Positions 23,531-29,117 of a DNA stretch of 29,117 bases are shown in pieces. Under the pieces are notes generated by a model. That model worked only from the letters and a program-made list of their open reading frames with translations, was not told where the DNA came from and ran no database searches. Position 1 is the first letter of the stretch; each line of letters begins with the position of its first letter. The stretch covers positions 1-29,117 of the forward strand of contig JBNJEL010000011.1 in the NCBI GenBank assembly GCA_051745835.1, in the 5' to 3' direction. Source of the stretch: JBNJEL01 sp051745835. Lineage in GTDB: Bacteria > Bacillota > Halanaerobiia > Halobacteroidales > Acetohalobiaceae. The translations under genes and the position numbers were made by a program.

Positions 23531-24517
23531 TTAACCTTTACCACCCATAGTAGCTGCCATTACAGCTTTAGCAGTGTGTAGTCTATTTTCAGCTTCATCA
23601 TAAACAATTGAATTAGGACCATCAATAATAGCATCCTCAACTTCATTACCTCTATCAGCAGGTAATGCATGCATATAACTAACATGTTCATTTGCTAAGT
23701 CCATCATCTCTGAAGTACACTTCCAATCTTCATGTCCTTCTAAGATTTCAGAACCAGCTTCAGGATGATTTACCCAGCTACCCCAGTTCTTAGGAATAAC
23801 AACATCAGCATTCTTATATGCTTCTTCTTGATCATTAGTAACCTTGAAAGTTCCACCATGCTTTTCAGCATTTTCTTTAGCTTGCTCGATAACCCAATCA
23901 GGTAATTCAAAACCTTCAGGATGAGCAACAGTTACATTCATAGAATAACGTGGGAATAATAATGCTTGAGTTAGTGGTACAGAAATAGGCTTCTTATGAC
24001 TAGTAGCAAAAGCCCAGATAATAGAAACATTAAGCTCATTAGTAGTATGTTTCTTCTCTTGGATAGTCATTAAGTCAGCTAATCCTTGCATTGGATGATA
24101 TAAATTACACTGTAAGTTCATAACTGGTACAGAAGCATTTTCAGCTAAGCTTCTTAAGTATTCATTTCCATGACCTTCATCCCAGAAGCAGTTACGGCAA
24201 GCAAGTCCGTGTCCATATCTGCCTAAAATAACAGCAGTATCTCTTGCAACTTCACCATGATTAACCTGCATAGTACTAGTATCTAAGAAGTTAGCGTGTC
24301 CTCCTAATTGTGCTAAACCAGCTTCCATAGAGTTTCTAGTTCTTGTAGATTCTTCAAAGAACATTAACATAGCTGTTTTGTTATTTAAGTATGGAGTGTC
24401 TTCACCTAAAGCAAATTTACGCTTAAGGTCAAAAGAAATATCTAATAATGAATCAATCTCCTCTTTAGACCAATCTTGTAAAGAAATAAAATCTTTTCCT
24501 CGTAGTACTGTTTTCAT
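23531..24517 (-). CDS. ygeW: YgeW-like knotted carbamoyltransferase
   Basis: 328 residues of the aspartate/ornithine carbamoyltransferase superfamily. The carbamoyl-phosphate loop is STRTR (FFEESTRTRNSM), followed by the family motif HPMQGLADL. The SHKKPISVPLTQALL segment has the KPxSVP loop of the knotted AOTCase/SOTCase/YgeW branch rather than the GDGNN of ornithine enzymes. The C-terminal motif is MHALPADRGNEV, with Ala where YgeW and OTCases have Cys (HCLP). It is shorter than E. coli YgeW (about 396). Its substrate is unknown; next to YgeY and a hydantoinase it likely performs phosphorolysis of a carbamoylated intermediate, conserving energy as carbamoyl phosphate. The carbamate kinase needed to recover ATP is not in the window. 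Its leader holds a pseudoknot beside the GAGGGGG site. Confidence 0.8.
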   Translation of the reverse strand: MKTVLRGKDFISLQDWSKEEIDSLLDISFDLKRKFALGEDTPYLNNKTAMLMFFEESTRTRNSMEAGLAQLGGHANFLDTSTMQVNHGEVARDTAVILGRYGHGLACRNCFWDEGHGNEYLRSLAENASVPVMNLQCNLYHPMQGLADLMTIQEKKHTTNELNVSIIWAFATSHKKPISVPLTQALLFPRYSMNVTVAHPEGFELPDWVIEQAKENAEKHGGTFKVTNDQEEAYKNADVVIPKNWGSWVNHPEAGSEILEGHEDWKCTSEMMDLANEHVSYMHALPADRGNEVEDAIIDGPNSIVYDEAENRLHTAKAVMAATMGGKG

Positions 24518-24540
24518 ATTTAATTTCCCCCTCGATAAAT

Positions 24541-24586
24541 TGATTAGTTTTATATTCAGTTTCCGGCCTAATCAGACCGGAAACTG
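24541..24586 (-). ncRNA. H-type pseudoknot in the ygeW leader
   Basis: On the minus strand a perfect 10-bp stem (CAGTTTCCGG 24586-24577 with CCGGAAACTG 24566-24557) has loop TCTGATTAGG. The loop bases TGATTAG (24574-24568) are the exact complement of CTAATCA (24547-24541) downstream. The connecting loops are 2, 1 and 9 bases, and the 9-base loop is A-rich (AATATAAAA), which fits an H-type pseudoknot. The structure ends 7 bases before the GAGGGGG ribosome binding site and starts about 7 bases after the predicted transcription start. No known class is matched. Confidence 0.65.
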
Positions 24587-24599
24587 TGATAGCATAAAT

Positions 24600-24637
24600 A
24601 ATATAACATAAATTTAACAAAATGTCTATGTTAAATT
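24600..24637 (-). promoter_or_regulatory. Promoter of ygeW overlapped by an inverted-repeat operator
   Basis: The minus strand has TAGACA (24628-24623, 5/6 to TTGACA), a 17-base spacer and TATATT (24605-24600, 5/6 to TATAAT). The perfect inverted repeat AATTTAACA-N9-TGTTAAATT (24611-24637) covers the -35 and most of the spacer, as expected for a repressor or activator site. The same repeat could act as a weak terminator for ygeY, but it lacks GC pairs. Confidence 0.6.
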
Positions 24638-24659
24638 ATAAATTATTAGCTAATTTCTA

Positions 24660-25859
24660 TTACAGATATTCTGGTAAACCAGCATAGAATGCAGCAGCTT
24701 TAATTAAGTGATCTACAGGTACTTGATCATTAACAGTGTGAGCATAAACTTCATTAGCTGGTCCGAATCCAATACATGGAATTCCTGCTCGACCCATAAT
24801 AGAAACTCCATTAGTACTGAATGTCCACTTATCTACTACAGGTTCTTTATCAAATAAATCTTCAAAGTTAGATACAGCACCTTGAACATATTCATTATCT
24901 TCTGGTAATACCCAAGTTGGATAATACTTCTCAGTTTCATAAACATAGTCAGTATAACTTGGAGTATCATAATTTAGAATTCTAACTTCAGCTTCAACGC
25001 CAGCTTCTTCAACTACTTTTTCTACTTGACTAACAGCTAATTCTTTATCTTCACCAGCAGTTAGACGTCTATCTAAGTGAATTTCAGTTCTGTTAGGAAC
25101 TGCGCAAAGGCTAGGAGTTTCATTTCTGATATGAGTTACTGCAATAGTACCTTTACCTAAGAAATCATCATCTTTTAAGTTTTCATTTAATTCTTCAATA
25201 CCTTCGATGATTGGTGCCATCTTATAGATAGAGTTCTCTCCACGATGTGGTGCACTACCGTGACAAGATACACCTTCAGTAATAACTTCCATTTCCATTC
25301 TTCCACGATGTCCACGATAAATATTTAAGTTAGTAGGTTCTGTAATTACAGCTAATTCAGGAGTTAAGTCATATTCATTGATAAGATACTGCCAACATAG
25401 GCCGTCGCAGTCTTCCTCCTGAACACTACCTACAAAGTATAAAGTAAACTCATCATGTAATCCTAAATCTTTAATTACCTTACCAGCATAAACCATACTT
25501 ACCATTGCAGCTTCCTGGTCAGTTGCTCCTCGACCATAAATAATACCATCTTCCATCTTACCTTCGTATGGATCCCAATCCCATTCTTCTGGGTCTCCAA
25601 TTCCTACTGTATCGATATGAGCATCATAAGCGATTTCTCTGTCACCAGAGCCTACAACACCTATAACATTACCCATTTCATCGATATTTACTTCATCAAA
25701 TCCTACTTTCTCCATCTCTTCTTTAATTCTTTGTACTACCTTTTCTTCATCACAACTCTCACTAGGAATTGCAATAATGTCGCGCATAAATTGCACCATT
25801 TCATCTTCATACTTAGCTACTTCTTCGTTAATTTTGTTTGCTAATTCTTGTCTATCCAT
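24660..25859 (-). CDS. ygeY: YgeY family M20 hydrolase
   Basis: 399 residues, nearly the length of E. coli YgeY (about 403) and strongly similar along its length. Signature stretches are AIPSESCDEEKVVQRIKEEM, DAHIDTVGIGDPEEWDWDP, GRGATDQEAAMVSMVYAGK, VQEEDCDGLCWQYLI, RGHRGRMEMEV and DKWTFSTNGVSIMGR. M20 enzymes are zinc amidohydrolases/peptidases; the His, Asp and Glu ligands lie in these motifs. The family is associated with selenium-dependent molybdenum hydroxylase clusters and is thought to cleave an open-ring purine catabolite rather than peptides. It follows the hydantoinase gene by 41 bases with GAGGAGG before the ATG, so it likely shares that operon, though ygeW also has a separate promoter downstream. 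Confidence 0.93.
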   Translation of the reverse strand: MDRQELANKINEEVAKYEDEMVQFMRDIIAIPSESCDEEKVVQRIKEEMEKVGFDEVNIDEMGNVIGVVGSGDREIAYDAHIDTVGIGDPEEWDWDPYEGKMEDGIIYGRGATDQEAAMVSMVYAGKVIKDLGLHDEFTLYFVGSVQEEDCDGLCWQYLINEYDLTPELAVITEPTNLNIYRGHRGRMEMEVITEGVSCHGSAPHRGENSIYKMAPIIEGIEELNENLKDDDFLGKGTIAVTHIRNETPSLCAVPNRTEIHLDRRLTAGEDKELAVSQVEKVVEEAGVEAEVRILNYDTPSYTDYVYETEKYYPTWVLPEDNEYVQGAVSNFEDLFDKEPVVDKWTFSTNGVSIMGRAGIPCIGFGPANEVYAHTVNDQVPVDHLIKAAAFYAGLPEYL

Positions 25860-25900
25860 TTCTTTTTCCTCCTCATTAAATATATTATTTTAAATCTCCA

Positions 25901-27274
25901 TTACTTATTATATAATGAAGATCTATTAGCTTCAACAAATTTCCCAAATCCTTTTGTTCCTATAAATTCTCCATCATTAACTAATATATTACCCCTAAGC
26001 ATAGTAAGTATTGGAAATCCTTCTGCTGTCTTACCTGCAAAAGAAGTATAACCAGCTTGAGAATGTAAAGTATCTCCATTCATAGGAACTTCCTTATCGG
26101 GATCAAATACTACTAAATCAGCATCGGTACCAACCTCTAGACTTCCCTTTTGTGGATACAGTCCAAAAGTCTTAGCTGGATTAGTTGATAATAAGCTTAC
26201 CAGCTTAGTTAAAGAGATTCTATCTCTATTAACTCCATAAGTATAAGTCATCGGTAACAACGTTTCCACTCCCGGTATACCTGGGAATGTATCAAGAGAA
26301 TTGCTACCCTCATTCTTTTGCTTAATATTAAATGCAGCATGATCAGTAGCAATTATATCTATAACATCATCCATAACTCCCTGCCATAACACTTCATTAT
26401 CTTCAACTTTACGTAATGGTGGAGTCATCAAATGTAATTGACCATTTTCTCCTTGCAATAATTCACGATTTAACAACAGATAATGTGGAGTAGTTTCAGC
26501 GTAAATATCAACTCCACGCTCCCGAGCATTAAGTAATTCTTGATAACCTTCCTTAGACGATAGATGTACAATATAAATTGGAAGATCTACTTCTTCAGCA
26601 TACTGACTAACTTCTTTAACAGCTTCGCCTTCAGCTCTACCCAGTCTAATATCTGGATGATACTCAATATCTAACTTATCCTGTTCCTTATAAATCTCCT
26701 TCTGTTCTTGAATAATCTCATCTTTCTCTGAATGAACTGTCACCAAAATTTCCGCCTTCTTAGCAGCTTCTAATACTGATGACCATTTTTCATCAGCTAT
26801 TTTATAAAGACCAGGATATACAGTAAATAACTTTATACTTGAAATCCCAAAATCCTTCAATTTATAGAGTTCATCTAACTGCTTTTCTGGTTCAAAATCA
26901 TCATTAAGTACTAAATGCAAATTATAATCTATTACAGAATCTTCAGCTTGCTTAATGCGCTTAGTAATTCCCTTTAATAAAGAATCAGGCAATTGATCAG
27001 CATAATCAATAACAGTAGTCACACCACCAAAAGCAGCTGAGCGGCTACCCCAATAAAAGTCATCCGCTGTAACTGTACCTCGAGCATGAAGTTCAAAATG
27101 AGTATGACTATCTATAATTCCTGGTAAAATATACTTACCAGCAATATCAATAACTTCTTCATCAGCTTTAGGCTCTAAATTAGCCTTAACTTCTGAAATC
27201 TTTTCACCTTCAACTCTAATATCTACTTCTTTAATTTGTTCTTCACTTACCGCTTTTCCACCCTTTAATAACAA
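25901..27274 (-). CDS. hydA: D-hydantoinase/dihydropyrimidinase
   Basis: 457 residues of the cyclic amidohydrolase family, which opens five- or six-membered cyclic ureides with a dinuclear metal site. Motifs are PGIIDSHTHFELHARGTVTADDFYWGSRSAAFGG, SIKLFTVYPG (the Lys expected to be carboxylated), VHLSSKEGY, AETTPHYL and IIATDHAAF. I place the start at a TTG at 27274: AAGGAG lies 9 bases upstream and the protein begins MLLKGGKAV, as in relatives. A TTG at 27283 would directly abut the ribosome binding site. E. coli places the homologous hyuA (ygeZ) next to ygeY. Here it probably hydrolyses a hydantoin-like or dihydropyrimidine-like purine breakdown ring. Confidence 0.9.
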   Translation of the reverse strand: MLLKGGKAVSEEQIKEVDIRVEGEKISEVKANLEPKADEEVIDIAGKYILPGIIDSHTHFELHARGTVTADDFYWGSRSAAFGGVTTVIDYADQLPDSLLKGITKRIKQAEDSVIDYNLHLVLNDDFEPEKQLDELYKLKDFGISSIKLFTVYPGLYKIADEKWSSVLEAAKKAEILVTVHSEKDEIIQEQKEIYKEQDKLDIEYHPDIRLGRAEGEAVKEVSQYAEEVDLPIYIVHLSSKEGYQELLNARERGVDIYAETTPHYLLLNRELLQGENGQLHLMTPPLRKVEDNEVLWQGVMDDVIDIIATDHAAFNIKQKNEGSNSLDTFPGIPGVETLLPMTYTYGVNRDRISLTKLVSLLSTNPAKTFGLYPQKGSLEVGTDADLVVFDPDKEVPMNGDTLHSQAGYTSFAGKTAEGFPILTMLRGNILVNDGEFIGTKGFGKFVEANRSSLYNK

Positions 27275-27294
27275 GTAGAACAACTCCTTCTTCT

Positions 27295-27843
27295 TTAGAA
27301 ATTAGGTGGGGTAATTGCAGAAATAAATACTAGATCCTCTTCTCCAATACTGATTATTTTATGAGGAATACTAGCATAATAATAAATACTATCCCCTTGA
27401 TCCAATTCATAGAATTTATCACCAATTTGAATCTTCATCTTACCTTCTAATACTACTGTACACTCTTCTCCAGGATGTGCAAGAGGTTGTTCACAAGTAT
27501 AACACCCGGGTTCTAATTCAGCATGTATAACCTCTAATTGTCTTTTTAAGTCAGGTGAAAGCAATTCAAAAGTTAAATGAGTAGGAAAAGTTAAAATCTT
27601 TCTCTCATCTTTTTTCACTACCGGACTATGTTTATTTGCATCTAACAGAAAATAAAACATAGGAACATTTAAAGCCCGAGAAATTTTACGAAGAGAGGTA
27701 ATAGATGGTTCAGCTTTACCCCTCTCCACTTGACTTAAAAAGCTGGGAGTACATTCTATCTCTTCTGCTAATTTAGATAAACTGAAATCTTTTTCTTTTC
27801 TTTTCTGGCGTATACGTCTCCCTAACTCACTTGTTTCATTCAT
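27295..27843 (-). CDS. XRE-family regulator with cupin sensor domain
   Basis: 182 residues. An N-terminal helix-turn-helix (about 8-62: LGRRIRQKRKEKDFSLSKLA, PSFLSQVERGKAEPSITSL) is followed by a C-terminal cupin_2 domain (about 108-176: LEPGCYTCEQPLAHPGEECTVVLEGKMKI, GDSIYYYASIPHKI). HTH-cupin proteins of the PuuR/SutR kind control catabolic operons by sensing small ligands. It lies inside the purine operon between the PLP enzyme and the hydantoinase, so it is a good candidate for its regulator; the operator before ygeW is a possible target (inference). The ATG has no well-placed ribosome binding site: AAGGGGGG is about 21 bases upstream, nearer to an in-frame ATT. Start position is therefore uncertain, or initiation depends on coupling with the gene ending 30 bases upstream. 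Confidence 0.88.
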   Translation of the reverse strand: MNETSELGRRIRQKRKEKDFSLSKLAEEIECTPSFLSQVERGKAEPSITSLRKISRALNVPMFYFLLDANKHSPVVKKDERKILTFPTHLTFELLSPDLKRQLEVIHAELEPGCYTCEQPLAHPGEECTVVLEGKMKIQIGDKFYELDQGDSIYYYASIPHKIISIGEEDLVFISAITPPNF

Positions 27844-27873
27844 CGAAAGCGATAAACCAATCTGCCCCCCTTT

Positions 27874-29103
27874 TTATATATGCTGCTCAACAGCTTCAAT
27901 CTCAGGTGGCACTTTAGTTGGTTCTCCGGCCGCCTTCATACCATTATCGATATCTTTTAAACCATTTCCAGTAATGACTGTAGCAACTTCATCATCTTCA
28001 GAAATCACGCCATCTTCAACTAATTTCTTTAGACCAGCAAGTCCAGTTACACCAGCCGGTTCTCCAAAGATTCCTGTCTTCTCACCAAGAGTAGTCATCA
28101 TATCAAGAATATCTTGATCACTAACATTAACCATAATACCATCAGATTGTTTAATGCCATTAATAGCTTTCTTATAATTTCGAGGTTTACCTACTGCTAT
28201 ACTATCAGCTAATGTATCCTCGCTAGTTACTTCAAGATCTTCTCCACTATTAAATGCTTCAGTAATTGGTGCACAACCTTCAGCTTGAACTCCTACTAAC
28301 TTAGGAATCTTATCGATAAAGCCAATCTGCTTTAAATCATATAGCCCTTTCCAAGCTCCGGCAATTGTACATCCATCTCCTACTGAAAAGATTAAATAAT
28401 CTGGCATTTCAAAGTCTAACTGTTCTGCAAGCTCTAAGCTAACCGTCTTCTTACCTTCTACTAAATATGGGTTAATACCAGCATTTCTGTTATACCAGCC
28501 CCACTTTTTGATAGCTTCATCTGATAAGTAGTAAGCTTCTTCATAAGAAGCCTGTACTGACATAACTTGGGCTCCATAAATCATCAATTGAGTAACCTTA
28601 CCAGACGGCGCTCTACCTGGCACAAAGATTACTGCATCCATCTCACCGCCCATTGAAGCGATATTACCTGCTAAGGATGATGCAGCATTTCCGGTAGAAG
28701 AACAAGCAACAGTCGAAGTGCCTGCTTCTTGAGCTTTAACAACAGCCATAGCTGAAGCTCTATCCTTTAAAGAGCCAGTAGGATTCAATCCATCATCTTT
28801 AATATATAACTTACTTACTCCAAAGTCTTCAGCTAAAGCTTCACTATCATAAACTGGCGTCCAACCCACTCTTAAAGCAGGTCGTGTAGTATCCTCTTCC
28901 ATAGGTAAGAGAGGAAGGTAACGCCAAATAGCAAATTCATCATTAGCTTTAAGCTCTTCTTTAGACCAATCTGCTTTAATTTTATCATAATCATACTTAA
29001 CTTCCAATAAACCTTCTTTACAATCAGAACAGAGATACTTATCCGGTTCTGGCTCATACTCATTACCACAATCTATGCAGACTAATTTTTTTACATACTT
29101 CAT
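27874..29103 (-). CDS. Threonine synthase-like PLP-dependent enzyme
   Basis: 409 residues, fold-type II PLP family. An N-terminal zinc-ribbon-like pair (CIDCGNEYEPEPDKYLCSDC) precedes the catalytic domain. The PLP lysine lies in DGLNPTGSLKDRAS and the cofactor phosphate loop is probably SVGDGCTIAG. CSSTGNAASSLAG, AQVMSVQASYEEAYYLS and GEPAGVTGLAG follow threonine synthase and related ammonia-lyases. The ATG has AAAGGAG upstream, within the last bases of the window. No hom or thrB gene adjoins it; it instead heads the operon with the regulator, hydantoinase and YgeY. In E. coli the same place is taken by YgeX, a fold-type II 2,3-diaminopropionate ammonia-lyase. A lyase role on diaminopropionate or a related amino acid is therefore plausible, with true threonine synthase as the alternative. 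Confidence 0.8.
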   Translation of the reverse strand: MKYVKKLVCIDCGNEYEPEPDKYLCSDCKEGLLEVKYDYDKIKADWSKEELKANDEFAIWRYLPLLPMEEDTTRPALRVGWTPVYDSEALAEDFGVSKLYIKDDGLNPTGSLKDRASAMAVVKAQEAGTSTVACSSTGNAASSLAGNIASMGGEMDAVIFVPGRAPSGKVTQLMIYGAQVMSVQASYEEAYYLSDEAIKKWGWYNRNAGINPYLVEGKKTVSLELAEQLDFEMPDYLIFSVGDGCTIAGAWKGLYDLKQIGFIDKIPKLVGVQAEGCAPITEAFNSGEDLEVTSEDTLADSIAVGKPRNYKKAINGIKQSDGIMVNVSDQDILDMMTTLGEKTGIFGEPAGVTGLAGLKKLVEDGVISEDDEVATVITGNGLKDIDNGMKAAGEPTKVPPEIEAVEQHI

Positions 29104-29117
29104 ATTTAGTCTCCTTT

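Noticed and set aside
24541..24586. preQ1-I riboswitch in the ygeW leader, because of the A-rich tail followed by CTAA
   Set aside because: The stem is 10 bp rather than about 5, the loop lacks the conserved preQ1 core, and the loop-tail pairing is 7 bp. Only the general hairpin-plus-tail layout is shared.
6001..24637. TTTAACA half-sites shared by several leaders (near 6010, 23350 and 24615) as a regulon motif
   Set aside because: A 7-base AT-rich word is expected several times per strand in 29 kb of this composition; only the perfect repeat at 24611-24637 stands out.
1..29117. tRNA or rRNA genes, CRISPR arrays, insertion sequences or phage attachment sites
   Set aside because: No cloverleaf-like gene, regular spaced repeats, transposase reading frame or terminal inverted repeats were seen on either strand.

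Overview
The window looks like chromosome from an AT-rich, anaerobic, diderm Firmicute, most likely a member of the Halanaerobiales (Acetohalobium/Orenia/Halobacteroides-like). This is inferred from Gram-positive style AGGAGG ribosome binding sites, T-tract terminators, a Firmicute-type two-subunit serine dehydratase, acidic proteins, and an Omp85-type outer-membrane barrel at the left edge, which only a two-membrane cell would need. No RNA genes, CRISPR arrays or insertion sequences were seen, and no gap between genes exceeds 300 bases.

Layout. Positions 1-3675 hold envelope and accessory genes: a truncated Omp85/BamA-like barrel, a small HhH protein with a carbohydrate-binding-like tail, a CAP/SH3b lipoprotein (the only + strand gene), and a triple-LysM protein. 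From 3838 to the right edge every gene is on the minus strand and the region reads as a purine-fermentation island. In transcription order (right to left) it holds: a threonine-synthase-like PLP enzyme, an XRE-cupin regulator, a hydantoinase/dihydropyrimidinase, YgeY, a YgeW-like carbamoyltransferase, a fused XdhD-like molybdenum hydroxylase, a PreA-like flavin/Fe-S protein, 8-oxoguanine deaminase, xanthine dehydrogenase copy 2 (FAD, 2Fe-2S and Mo subunits), SsnA, xanthine dehydrogenase copy 1 (2Fe-2S and Mo subunits only), GlyA, SdaAB, SdaAA, an XdhC-family maturation factor and a MoeA-like molybdopterin protein.

How it may work (inference from families and context). The molybdenum hydroxylases and deaminases interconvert purines. 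The SsnA, hydantoinase, YgeY and carbamoyltransferase set opens and dismantles the ring, as in the E. coli yge/ygf island. GlyA and serine dehydratase turn glycine into serine and then pyruvate, as in purinolytic clostridia. The last two genes supply the molybdenum centre. Carbamate kinase, purine transporters, a YgfK homologue and selenium genes are not in the window.

The most striking non-coding signals are four. (1) A guanine-type purine riboswitch lies before 8-oxoguanine deaminase; its intrinsic terminator is built from the aptamer's own P3/J3-1 strand, which predicts a ligand-ON switch. (2) An H-type pseudoknot sits at the predicted 5' end of the carbamoyltransferase mRNA, next to its ribosome binding site, under a promoter whose -35 lies in an inverted repeat. 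(3) Two nearly identical 35-bp promoters precede glyA and ssnA. (4) A 584-bp tract is perfectly identical between the two otherwise diverged xanthine dehydrogenase large-subunit genes, indicating recent gene conversion.
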